Assembly (NCBI GenBank): GCA_031553495.1
Contig: JAVBLN010000027.1
Coordinates: 1-64,000, forward strand
Direction: 5' to 3'
Length of the DNA stretch: 64,000 bases
Origin: Pinibacter sp031553495
Lineage (GTDB): Bacteria; Bacteroidota; Bacteroidia; Chitinophagales; Chitinophagaceae
Below the pieces are notes generated by a model. The model was not told the DNA's origin and made no database searches. It worked only from the letters and a program-made list of their open reading frames with translations. Positions 52,890 through 61,505 of this stretch are shown one piece after another; positions within the stretch are counted from its first letter, which is position 1; every line of letters begins with the position of its first letter. The translations under genes were made by a program, and so were the position numbers.

Positions 52890-54572
52890 TCAACTTAAAT
52901 ACTTTCCCACAATGGGAATTCGTCTTCCTATTCCAAAGGCCTTACTGCTTACACGAATGATGGGGCAAAACTGATTGCGCTTGTACTCGTTTGTATTTAC
53001 AAGTTTCAAAATTTTTTTTACCAGCGCTTCTTCCACACCCATCGCGATAATTTCTTTTGGTCCTTGCCGGCGTTCGATGTATTGAAACAACACTTTGTCG
53101 AGTATTTCATACTCGGGTAAGCTGTCTGTATCTTTTTGTCCGGGCCGCAACTCCGCAGAAGGCGCTTTGGTAATAATGTTTGTGGGAATAATTTCTTTGT
53201 TACGATTTATATATTTTGCCAGCGCATAAACCTGCACCTTATATGTATCGCCAAGCACACTCAGGCCGCCGGCCATATCGCCATACAAAGTGCCATAGCC
53301 TGTGGAAAGTTCACTTTTGTTAGAAGTGTTTAAAAGTATATAACCGAATTTATTGGCAATTGCCATTAATAAACTTCCCCTGCTACGGCTTTGAGTATTT
53401 TCTTCCGCTATGTTGAATGGCAGATCTTTAAAGACTGGTTTTAGTTCCGTTAAGAATGCGTTGTAAATATTTTTGATTGGAATGATGTCGTAAGGGTTGC
53501 CAAGATTTTTACTCAATTGCTCCGCATCACTTACCGAATGATCGCTTGAATATTGAGAAGGCATTAGCACGGCCCGTACGTTTTCCGAGCCTAAAGCTTC
53601 GCAGGCAAGCGCCAGCACCACTGCGCTGTCTATGCCACCGCTGCTTCCCAAAATGGCCTTTGTAAAACCCATCTTGCTGAAATAATCGCGAATGCCAAGC
53701 ACAAGCGCATCGTGAATTTTTTGTGTTGCTGTATCGTTTGTTAAGTATTCAATGGTTGTTTCGGGGCTTACTGTTTTTATTGTATGGTTGGTTGTGGCGC
53801 TTTCTGCTTTAAAATTTTCATCAAGTTCAACAACTGTAAAATCTTCCTCAAAATATTTCAACTCCTTTACAATATTGCCTTTTGCATCATACACAATACT
53901 TCCGCCGTCAAAAACTATTTCAGTTTGCGAGCCCATGCAATTGCAGTAAAACATTGTCAAATTGTACTTCAAAACGTTTTCACGAATTATTTTTTTCCTG
54001 CTCGCCTCCTGGTTGTAATCGAACGGGGATGCGGAAATATTGATCATTACATCCGGTTGTTGTTCAATTAGTTTATCCATTGGGTTGATGCGGTAGAGCG
54101 GCGCATCTGTAAGATTCCAGATGTCTTCGCAAATAGTGAGCGCTATTTTTTTATTCTTAAAAGAAATTACACTCCAGTTATAAGCGGGTTCAAAATAACG
54201 GTATTCATCAAACACATCATAAGTTGGTAAAAGTGTTTTATGGATCACATTTTTAACTTCACCTTCAAATAAAAACCATGCTGCATTAAACAGCTCTTTA
54301 CCTTCCGGTGACGGGTTGCGTTGTGGGCAACCAACAATTACGCCAATTGTATCTGCATGTATTTTTATCTCATCTATAGATGCGTAGCATTTGCTAATAA
54401 AATCTTCAAACTCCAAAAAGTCTCGCGGCGGATAACCACAAACGGAAAGCTCTGAAAATATAACCAACTCAGCGCCTTCCGATTTAGCTTTTTTGATGCC
54501 CTCTATAATTTTAGCGGTGTTACTTTCAAAATTTCCTATATGATAGTTTTGTTGGGCTAATGCTATTTTCAT
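52890..54572 (-). CDS. nadE: Glutamine-dependent NAD+ synthase
   Basis: Makes NAD from nicotinic acid adenine dinucleotide, using ammonia released from glutamine. Seen: N-terminal nitrilase-type amidase domain (1-260) with IFSELSVCGYPPRDF, and MFYCNCMGSQTEIVFDGGS with the active Cys. The C-terminal synthetase (280-560) has ILGSSGGIDSAVVLALACEAL (PP-loop SGGxDS), RSRGSLLMAIANKFGY, and NKSELSTGYGTLYGDMAGGLSVLGD. 560 aa from the ATG at 54572; the 31-residue longer frame is rejected because the amidase domain begins MKIALAQQNY. Divergent from gldB with 121 bp between. Confidence 0.95.
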   Translation of the reverse strand: MKIALAQQNYHIGNFESNTAKIIEGIKKAKSEGAELVIFSELSVCGYPPRDFLEFEDFISKCYASIDEIKIHADTIGVIVGCPQRNPSPEGKELFNAAWFLFEGEVKNVIHKTLLPTYDVFDEYRYFEPAYNWSVISFKNKKIALTICEDIWNLTDAPLYRINPMDKLIEQQPDVMINISASPFDYNQEASRKKIIRENVLKYNLTMFYCNCMGSQTEIVFDGGSIVYDAKGNIVKELKYFEEDFTVVELDENFKAESATTNHTIKTVSPETTIEYLTNDTATQKIHDALVLGIRDYFSKMGFTKAILGSSGGIDSAVVLALACEALGSENVRAVLMPSQYSSDHSVSDAEQLSKNLGNPYDIIPIKNIYNAFLTELKPVFKDLPFNIAEENTQSRSRGSLLMAIANKFGYILLNTSNKSELSTGYGTLYGDMAGGLSVLGDTYKVQVYALAKYINRNKEIIPTNIITKAPSAELRPGQKDTDSLPEYEILDKVLFQYIERRQGPKEIIAMGVEEALVKKILKLVNTNEYKRNQFCPIIRVSSKAFGIGRRIPIVGKYLS

Positions 54573-54693
54573 AAAAATTTTTGTAAGGGCAAATTTCTGT
54601 AATAAAATGTCATGAAAAACTAATAATATTTGTTTGGTTCCGCATTTCATTTTTCTGAATATCAATTGAAAATTTTATTACGATCTTTATCTG

Positions 54694-55701
54694 ATGAAAC
54701 AGTTTCTTTATTTGTTACTAGTGTTGGCAGCAGTTTCGTGTAATAGTTCCGGTCCTGATGTGAGCAAGGTGCCTGTAAATATTAAGATAGATCGTTTTGA
54801 ACAGGTGTTTTTTAAAATTGACAGCAACAATGTAATGCCGGGTTTAAAGGAAGCAGAAAAACAATTCCCATACTTTGCTACAGATTTCACTGCAAATATT
54901 TTAGGCGCCGGTATAATAAGTGATACTAATAAAATGCTTATGGATGCCGCATCGAAATTTGTGAGTAGTTATTATCCTGTATATAGTTTTTTGAATAAAA
55001 AATACAATGATCTCTCCTGGTTGAAAACAGAATTGAAAGACGCGTTTCAACATGTGGAATATTATTTCCCAAAATACAAAACACCACGTATTGTAACATT
55101 TGTAGGACCGTTTGATGCACCCGGTGTAGCTATTACGCAGAATGCTGTGGCAATTGGATTACAGGCATATGCAGGCAGCGATTACCCGTTTTATGTAAGT
55201 ACGCCGGGGCAGGAATTATTTCCTGCTTATATATCCCGAAGGTTTGATAAGCAGTATATGACCACTAATTGCATGAAAGCCGTTTCTGAAGATCTGTACC
55301 CTGATGAAAGTGAAAAACTTCCCCTGATAGAACAAATGGTGGAAAAAGGAAAACGCTGGTATTTACTGGATAAATTTTTGCCTTCGGTTCAGGATAGTTT
55401 GAAAACCGGCTTTACCACAAAACAATTGAAATGGTGCGAAGAAAACGAAGGCAATATGTGGAACTATCTTTTACAACAAACAGATATTTTTACAACAGAC
55501 CCATCAATAACGCAACTGTACATTGGCGAAGGGCCTACCACGCAAGGCTTTCCGGACGTTTCGCCGGGAAATATCGGCCAATGGCTTGGTTTGCAAATTG
55601 TGAAAACCTATGTTAGCAAAAACTCATCTTTAACCCCTCAGCAAGTTATGCAAACCGATGCAAAAACTATCTTCAATGAATCCAAATACAAACCGAGATA
55701 A
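54694..55701 (+). CDS. gldB: Gliding motility lipoprotein GldB
   Basis: Seen: lipoprotein signal VLAAVSCNSSG, then IDRFEQVFFKID, FPYFATDFTANILGAG, FQHVEYYFPKYKTPRIVTFVGPFDAPGV split around residues 115-145, AIGLQAYAGSDYPFY, and GEGPTTQGFPDVSPGNIGQWLG. 335 aa; this matches the GldB pattern. Known: GldB is essential for gliding and type IX secretion-linked motility in Flavobacterium, although homologues also occur in non-gliding Bacteroidota. The expected gldC neighbour is not present downstream; core repeats and a sugar transferase follow. Confidence 0.88.
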   Translation: MKQFLYLLLVLAAVSCNSSGPDVSKVPVNIKIDRFEQVFFKIDSNNVMPGLKEAEKQFPYFATDFTANILGAGIISDTNKMLMDAASKFVSSYYPVYSFLNKKYNDLSWLKTELKDAFQHVEYYFPKYKTPRIVTFVGPFDAPGVAITQNAVAIGLQAYAGSDYPFYVSTPGQELFPAYISRRFDKQYMTTNCMKAVSEDLYPDESEKLPLIEQMVEKGKRWYLLDKFLPSVQDSLKTGFTTKQLKWCEENEGNMWNYLLQQTDIFTTDPSITQLYIGEGPTTQGFPDVSPGNIGQWLGLQIVKTYVSKNSSLTPQQVMQTDAKTIFNESKYKPR

Positions 55702-55716
55702 TTACAAATAATGATG

Positions 55717-55747
55717 AATTAATAATTAATAATTAATAATTAATAAT
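55717..55747. repeat. AATTAAT tandem repeat, about 4.4 units
   Basis: Four perfect 7-bp units AATTAAT and a partial fifth, 15 bp behind the gldB stop. Confidence 0.85.
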
Positions 55748-55808
55748 AGGGGTGGTGTTTAGCTGATCCTCTCTAACAACTATCGACCAATAAAAAGTTT
55801 TTTCAGTT

Positions 55809-55892
55809 ATTTTTTATGGTACGGGCAGCGGTTTTTCATGGCATCATCGTTGCGTCGCAATCACTTCATCGGTAGTAATGCTATTGGGCGGG
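55809..55892 (+). repeat. 80-bp core repeat, copy 27
   Basis: Short left module TTTTTCATGGCATCATCG, centre TTGCGTCGCAA, right module TCACTTCATCGGTAGTAATGC. Confidence 0.85.
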
Positions 55893-55997
55893 GTGTTTCA
55901 CGCAAAGGGCGACACGACAGCTTTTTAGCTGAAAGCCAAAAGCGCTCTAAATACAAGATGTGTGTATGAAAACAAAAGCGCTCATCACTCACAACCC

Positions 55998-56075
55998 GCT
56001 CAATAGCATTACTACCGTACAAGTGAGTGACACAACAGAAGCCTAATCAGGGTTCTACTGCCGGTTCCATAATAA
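55998..56075 (-). repeat. 80-bp core repeat, copy 28
   Basis: Minus orientation, left module CCCTGATTAGGC, centre GTGTCAC, ACTTGTACGGTAGTAATGC, ATTGAGC. Confidence 0.85.
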
Positions 56076-56147
56076 TACTTTTAAAAACTACGCTGATCAG
56101 ATTTGGGGAGTAAAATTCTTGCGTCGGAGGAGGGGAAGGGGGTGTAA

Positions 56148-56921
56148 TTAAACTATCATTTTCTTACGCACATCTTCAACATGGGCAATCTTGGTTTGAG
56201 GTGTTAGTGTGATTTCTTCTACCTCGTTTAAATTGTAACTGCTACGATTGAGTAACAGGTGAAGAGTTTGTTTGATGGTGCGTACGATAATTGTGAGATC
56301 GACAGAAAAGTTAAGGTTGTGAATATATAAAACATCCAATTGATAACGCTTGATTATGCTTTCCGCGTTTTTTGTGGGGCCTCTGAAACCATTTATCTGT
56401 GCCATGCCTGTTATACCGGGTTTCACGGAATGGCGCAGGCAATAGCCGGGTATAAGTTCTGTGAAATCAGCACAATCTTTACGCATATGTGGTCGAGGGC
56501 CGACCACACTCATGTCGCCTAAAAAAACGTTAATAAACTGTGGCAGCTCATCAATATTGGTTAGTCTTAAAATCTTTCCAATTCGGGTAACCCGCGAATC
56601 GTTCAGAGTAGCCTGCAGCGTATCTGAACAGTCATTTATGACCATGGTACGTATTTTAAGACAGTTAAAAATTTTTCCTTTGAAACCCACTCGTTTTTGT
56701 ACGAAAAAAAACGGGCCTTTAGAATCCAACTTTGTAAGTATAAAGCAAATAGGCAGCAGCCAGGAAAGTATGCAGACTATAACTAAGAGAGAAAATATAA
56801 TATCAAACAATCTTTTAGCATAGTATTGATGTATGCTTATATAAGCATATGCAATTTTTTTTGAGCTGTGCGAAATTAAGCTCCTTTTTTTCGTTGTGGG
56901 TTCATAATGTGTGTTTATCAT
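56148..56921 (-). CDS. Initiating sugar-phosphate transferase (bacterial sugar transferase family)
   Basis: Moves a sugar-1-phosphate from a nucleotide sugar to undecaprenyl phosphate, the first step of polysaccharide repeat-unit synthesis. Seen: 257 aa; one membrane helix (IIFSLLVIVCILSWLLPICF, about residues 40-62), then KLDSKGPFFFVQKRVGFKGKIFNCLKIRTM, LRLTNIDELPQFINVFLGDMSVVGPRPHM and HSVKPGITGMAQINGFRG, the family's catalytic motifs. Only the C-terminal catalytic module is present, without the multi-helix N-terminal half of WbaP/WcaJ-type proteins. Begins the surface-polysaccharide cluster. Confidence 0.93.
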   Translation of the reverse strand: MINTHYEPTTKKRSLISHSSKKIAYAYISIHQYYAKRLFDIIFSLLVIVCILSWLLPICFILTKLDSKGPFFFVQKRVGFKGKIFNCLKIRTMVINDCSDTLQATLNDSRVTRIGKILRLTNIDELPQFINVFLGDMSVVGPRPHMRKDCADFTELIPGYCLRHSVKPGITGMAQINGFRGPTKNAESIIKRYQLDVLYIHNLNFSVDLTIIVRTIKQTLHLLLNRSSYNLNEVEEITLTPQTKIAHVEDVRKKMIV

Positions 56922-57079
56922 AATTTACCTGGTAAGTTTTATTTGGTTTACAAAAGATATGACAAACCGTTAGAAATGTTTCTTTTTATGATTCACCTAT
57001 GTTACTTACAACCCCAATGCGATATATATATACTTGTGCATAAGTTTATGCTACATCGTGGTTTTAGCATTGACACATG

Positions 57080-58390
57080 CTATGTCCTTAACGTTGCAGC
57101 GGAATGTTTAATATTTCTTAAAGAATAGTAAAAATTCCAGTAAATGACTGAAAATAATACGTAATATACAATTCCTGCCTGAGTTTGAAGCACAGATTCC
57201 TGCATCATAAACATTGCGGCCGAAATATGAAAAGCAAGAAAAATGAACTTGTAGTCGATACGCTTCAAAAATAGGAACGGAACAAATACTATCATTGTCA
57301 GTACTATAAGGCCACTTATTCCAATCATCATCAGGCTTTGAAGGTACATGTTGTGTATGGCAATGCTGTATAAGGGCGACTTTTGCCTGTTTTCGTTTCT
57401 TAATTCTTCTACACCAAGGTCTGCCATCTTTTGGTTTTGCAGATCATATATATCGCCATTGCCACAACCTGTCCACCAAAGGTTTTTCTCTACAATATTC
57501 TGTAGGCAAATCCGCCAGATAAAGGGTCGGACAGTTAAATAATCGACTCTAAAGGTTTTGGTTTTATAGTCTTTTTCAAAAACCATACCGATATTGTTAC
57601 TTTTCAGGTCTTTGTAGCGCTTGCTTACCGGGTTGTTGGTGAAAGCAATTAAACATCCTATAATTAAAACAGTTATTATGAGTACCGCTTTCTTTATTAA
57701 TAATTCTTTGCCCGGCTGAAACAACAATTTAACTGCATATGCCAATAATAATAAAAAGAAAATGGCAATTAATAAACGGCATGATAATAAAATGAGAAAT
57801 GTAAATATTAGCCCAAACAAAAGCCATCTGAAAATGCTCTTTTTATTTTGAAAGAAAATGCTCCATTTAAAAAACAATAACAGGAAAACAGCAAATAATG
57901 TGTAGAATGACATGTACACCGCGTTTGCATCAAAATTGCTAACAAGAGTGTGGTAAAAAAAGAACGATTTATTGTGTGTGATGCCATATTGGTAAGAGGC
58001 GTTTACTATACAATATATAGCAACTGTGCTAATACCTAAAATAAAGGAAAGGAATAAATATTCAAGGTTTTTTTTGTTTATGCTAATGCCAGTTGCTACA
58101 ACTAATGGAAGTATTACAAAGCTTAGTTTTCGTTCTAAATCTTTTAATGATGCTGTTTTATTATCGCTATAAAAATAGCTAATGGCAAATAGCAGAAAGT
58201 ACAATATCCAAAGAAGATAAGTCGGCTTTACAAAATACTTTAGCTTAGTTTTAAAATCACCCTGTATTATCCACGCCAGCACCATAAGCCAAATAGCAAT
58301 TGTGGCGCATATGAAAGGGAATGGGATTATAAAAGCGAGTACAAATAAAGAAAAATCGAAAAATTTGTTTCGCCAATTAATTGTATACAT
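57080..58390 (-). CDS. O-antigen ligase/polymerase family membrane protein
   Basis: Seen: 436 aa with about 11-12 hydrophobic helices; FALSYFYSDNKTASLKDLERKLSFVILPLV-type region near residue 75-100 (written here in parts), GCGNGDIYDLQNQ in the large periplasmic loop and HNMYLQSLMMIGISGLIVL behind it. The H-N-x-x-L-Q motif after the loop is typical of the Wzy_C/WaaL family. Known: such proteins polymerise repeat units or ligate them to a lipid. Polymerase or ligase cannot be decided here. Lies between the sugar transferase and a glycosyltransferase on the same strand. Confidence 0.85.
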   Translation of the reverse strand: MYTINWRNKFFDFSLFVLAFIIPFPFICATIAIWLMVLAWIIQGDFKTKLKYFVKPTYLLWILYFLLFAISYFYSDNKTASLKDLERKLSFVILPLVVATGISINKKNLEYLFLSFILGISTVAIYCIVNASYQYGITHNKSFFFYHTLVSNFDANAVYMSFYTLFAVFLLLFFKWSIFFQNKKSIFRWLLFGLIFTFLILLSCRLLIAIFFLLLLAYAVKLLFQPGKELLIKKAVLIITVLIIGCLIAFTNNPVSKRYKDLKSNNIGMVFEKDYKTKTFRVDYLTVRPFIWRICLQNIVEKNLWWTGCGNGDIYDLQNQKMADLGVEELRNENRQKSPLYSIAIHNMYLQSLMMIGISGLIVLTMIVFVPFLFLKRIDYKFIFLAFHISAAMFMMQESVLQTQAGIVYYVLFSVIYWNFYYSLRNIKHSAATLRT

Positions 58391-58474
58391 GATGTTGGAT
58401 CTGGTTATTAGTCAAAGATATAGAGGTGGTAAAAACTAAACAAAACCAATTACATCCTTTCGGCTTTGGGATTT

Positions 58475-59377
58475 CTATATTCTTCTCAGGTTCGCTTCCC
58501 ACGTCTGGTTTAAAAGTTTGAGAAAACGTTCTTTTAAGGATTGTATTTTGAGTTTCAACCAACCTGGTTGTTTTTCTGCTTTTAACAAAGAACTATTGTT
58601 TGGCAATTGATTTAACAAAGCCTGAATGTTTTCTGCCTGTATATACTCAAGCCCGGGCCAGTAAAGAGGATTGAGCGGATGAAAATTTTTAATGTTCTTA
58701 TAATTCTGATCATTTAACGATAGCCAAAAGTTATAATACTTCATGGTGTCAAAATCGTTATGATGGCTCCAGTTGGTAAGTTTCATCAACATTTCCTCAT
58801 CACTTCTTGCCCAGCTATCATGAATAATTCGTTGAGGATAGATAAAAGTTTTTTGATTCTTTACAATTCTGGCAGCTTGATATTGGGGATTTGTAGTGGC
58901 CATTGGCATAAAACCGCCTTTATTAATAAGCAGGTATCCGTTTTTTGTTTTTTTAAAAAGAACTATCCATTCACATTCTACACTAATATCGCCATCGTGT
59001 GCTTGTTCCACCGAATACAGGAATTTTACAAAATCGGAAAAGTCAACAAAGTATTCGTCTGCATCTATCTGTACATGCCAGCCGCCTTCACCCATATACT
59101 TGGCCAGCATATTACGTTCGCGGGTATCGCATTCCATGGCTGTCAAGCCTTTTGCATAAAAGTTGTCTTCATAAATTTCAATTTTGTTTCCGGTATCTGC
59201 ATTTTTAATCCATTCAAAAAAATCGTTGTTGATATGAATTTGGTTGCCTGTCCACGAAAGCCTGTCTTTATCAATAGCCAGCACTATTTTATCGGCGCTC
59301 TCATATACAAGAGGGAGTGATGTTTTGATAAAATTATAATCGTATGAAACGAGGAACCCTACTTTTATTAAGCGCAT
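58475..59377 (-). CDS. Glycosyltransferase, GT-A-like with DxD motif
   Basis: Seen: 300 aa; KVGFLVSYDYNFIKTSLPLVYESADKIVLAID at the start, ERNMLAKYMGEGGWHVQIDADEYFVDF with a DADE metal-binding motif near residue 105, then W-rich C-terminal half (WSHHNDFDTMKYYNFWLSL). It resembles family-2-like transferases of polysaccharide clusters (Glyco_tranf_2_4 type). Sugar and acceptor unknown. Same strand as the polymerase gene, 84 bp apart. Confidence 0.75.
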   Translation of the reverse strand: MRLIKVGFLVSYDYNFIKTSLPLVYESADKIVLAIDKDRLSWTGNQIHINNDFFEWIKNADTGNKIEIYEDNFYAKGLTAMECDTRERNMLAKYMGEGGWHVQIDADEYFVDFSDFVKFLYSVEQAHDGDISVECEWIVLFKKTKNGYLLINKGGFMPMATTNPQYQAARIVKNQKTFIYPQRIIHDSWARSDEEMLMKLTNWSHHNDFDTMKYYNFWLSLNDQNYKNIKNFHPLNPLYWPGLEYIQAENIQALLNQLPNNSSLLKAEKQPGWLKLKIQSLKERFLKLLNQTWEANLRRI

Positions 59378-59679
59378 GTTATGTTGTTTATAATCTGAAA
59401 AAACAGAGCTGCATTCTTAGTTATTATCGAGGTTAATAAATAAAATGCATCTTTGTGTATTGCACAAAAGCGAACAAACCTTTGAAGAGTGCGACGCAAC
59501 AAAAGCTTAATAGTAGCAATGCCGCCCGGCTCACAATAAAAATACGTCTTACATGATGACCTGATTAATAAGTAGCATTTCTTTTACAAATATATTATCG
59601 AATAAAGTTATAACTTTCCTCCTTTTATTATTTTTAACTTCTTTAAACTACTAACCGTGTACAGCAAACAAGTTTTATA
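59378..59679. other. 302-bp divergent gap with core copy 29
   Basis: Between the glycosyltransferase and the MurJ-like gene. Contains core copy 29 (59470-59545); otherwise AT-rich with nothing recognised. Confidence 0.5.
59470..59545 (-). repeat. 80-bp core repeat, copy 29
   Basis: Minus orientation, left module TTGCTACTATTAAGC, centre GCGTCGC, right module ACTCTTCAAAGG, resembling copy 6. Confidence 0.8.
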
Positions 59680-61218
59680 ATGAAAGAAGCCACAAGAAAG
59701 ACAGCAATACTTTTATTTGTTGTACGGTTTTTAAAGCTTTTTATTTCCATATTAACATTATCTGTATCGGCAAAATATTTTGGCGTTGGTATGGACAGGG
59801 AAGTCTGGCTGCTAAGCTTTAATTTCATTACGGTGCTTAATCTTGCTATTTGCGGATCATTAAATGAAACGTTCAGAGCCAGGTTTATTTTTTTGCGAAC
59901 TAAAGAAGGAGAAAAATCTGCACTGGAATCTGCCAGTTCATTATTTATTTTCACATTGGCCGTTTTATTTGCAATTATAGTACTGATAGAAATATTTCCC
60001 TTACAGGTTGCAAAAATTATAGCGCCTTCCTATCCGGCATCATCTTTAGGATACTTAAGCGTAATGCTGAGGTTTTTACTGGCTTCGATGTTAATAAACC
60101 AGGCTACTTTGTTTTTGAGCAGTATTTTGAATACTTACAATTCATTTTACACGCCGGAAATAACGGGCTTTTTTTCCGCTCTTATAAACTTGGTACTGAT
60201 TGTTGTATTAAGTAATTATATAGGTATTTATTCGCTGGTTGTTTCAACATATGTGAGCCTGATTCTGTTATTACTCGTACTCTTATACCAGGTGCGCAGG
60301 TATAACATCAGGTTATTTGGAGGAAGAATAACGTTAAGCTGGAAACGTGTAAAACCATTTGTAGTGTTTTCGCTGCCGTTCTTCTTACCATATTTAATTG
60401 GGCAGGCAAATGGTTTGATTGAAAAAATGATCTCCACTGTTATTGGTAATAACGCGGTTGCTATTATAGATTATTCAAGAAAAATTCCGGAAGTAGTTAT
60501 ATCAGTATTAACAAGCGTTTTGGCAACAATTATGGTGCCAGTTATTGCTTCGCGGTTTGCTGAGAAAAACTTATATGCAGTAAAAACAGAATCGAAGAAA
60601 TATTTTCAAATGGTTTTGTTATTGCTTGCAGTTGTTGTCCCATTGTTAACAATTAATTCAGATGATATCTCCAACATCTTGTATAACAAAGGGAATATAA
60701 CAAGTGTGGAATTAACAAAAATTTCAACATTAATAGTTGCCTACAGCGTTTGTCTCATTAGCATACTGATGTATTTGATTTCCGGTTTAATTTTAATGTC
60801 TACTGGTTGTAGTAAACAGTATGCGTTGTACGGAGTTTTAACGCAAATACTAATGATAGTTTTAAATGTCTTGTTATTCAGGCGGGCCGGTGTTTATACT
60901 TTTGTTTTTTCTACTGTCATTTCACATACGATAGCTGCCATATTAATGCTCAGTAAGCTGCCCTTTGCTAAAAGAGATGTAATTGTAATGATTGTAAAAT
61001 ATTTGTCTTTGCTTATTTTGATAATAGTAGCGGCGCTATGTTTTAAAATGTTCATTCACTGGCCATTTAATAGCTACCTCAAAGTGGTAATTAATAGCAG
61101 CATTGTTATGATCATGATTCTTGTGTTTTTTATGCTTTTTAAACTGGATGAAATGAAAACATTAAAGCACATGGTGTTTGTAAACTTCACAAAACGAAAC
61201 AATGGTAATAAAGAATAG
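59680..61218 (+). CDS. MurJ/MviN-like lipid flippase
   Basis: Seen: 512 aa with about 13-14 hydrophobic helices; KYFGVGMDREVWLLSFN near residue 30, LPYLIGQANGLIEKMISTVIG near 245, then SVLATIMVPVIASRFAEKN and ILYNKGNITSVELTK. This order and the positively charged loops match the MurJ branch of the MOP superfamily. Known: MurJ flips lipid II; relatives in polysaccharide clusters flip other undecaprenyl-linked sugars. Position in the cluster suggests repeat-unit export. First gene of the + strand half of the cluster. Confidence 0.85.
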   Translation: MKEATRKTAILLFVVRFLKLFISILTLSVSAKYFGVGMDREVWLLSFNFITVLNLAICGSLNETFRARFIFLRTKEGEKSALESASSLFIFTLAVLFAIIVLIEIFPLQVAKIIAPSYPASSLGYLSVMLRFLLASMLINQATLFLSSILNTYNSFYTPEITGFFSALINLVLIVVLSNYIGIYSLVVSTYVSLILLLLVLLYQVRRYNIRLFGGRITLSWKRVKPFVVFSLPFFLPYLIGQANGLIEKMISTVIGNNAVAIIDYSRKIPEVVISVLTSVLATIMVPVIASRFAEKNLYAVKTESKKYFQMVLLLLAVVVPLLTINSDDISNILYNKGNITSVELTKISTLIVAYSVCLISILMYLISGLILMSTGCSKQYALYGVLTQILMIVLNVLLFRRAGVYTFVFSTVISHTIAAILMLSKLPFAKRDVIVMIVKYLSLLILIIVAALCFKMFIHWPFNSYLKVVINSSIVMIMILVFFMLFKLDEMKTLKHMVFVNFTKRNNGNKE

Positions 61219-61292
61219 CTTAATAATTACAATCTGCAAATGATGGTAATAGTTAACACGAAAACAAGATTAACGAAACTTTAATTATGAAA

Positions 61293-61385
61293 ATTATTAT
61301 TATGAAACCAGCCGTAGCGCCTTAATTGGACTTCGCTTGCGACGCTCCGTTCATCGGTTGTATATCAATTGAGCGATGAAAAATA
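61293..61385 (+). repeat. 80-bp core repeat, copy 30
   Basis: Left module degenerate (CGCCTTAATTGGAC), centre GCGACGC, right module TCCGTTCATCGGTTG, ending CAATTGAGC. Same subfamily as copies 12 and 19. Confidence 0.8.
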
Positions 61386-61505
61386 TAAGCTGCTTGATTA
61401 GTTTTAAAATGGCTGTAATTGAATCATTATTTTTTGTAGGCGTCGGAAAAATGAATAGAAATAGTCTGTATTAATTTACCTTGCAATCCGTAAGAATAAA
61501 CTCGA

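Larger units (their letters stand above)
55702..56147. other. 446-bp convergent gap with tandem repeat and an inverted pair of core repeats
   Basis: Behind gldB. Contains a 7-bp tandem repeat (55717-55747), core copy 27 (+, 55809-55892), a partial tail A (about 55960-55997) and core copy 28 (-, 55998-56075). No gene was seen. Confidence 0.55.

Noticed and set aside
58760..59320. 186-aa frame on the + strand
   Set aside because: Antisense to the DxD glycosyltransferase; composition is that of a complement frame.
385..61385. CRISPR array as an explanation of the repeated 80-bp element
   Set aside because: Copies are kilobases apart, inverted at random and not separated by uniform spacers; no cas gene is present.
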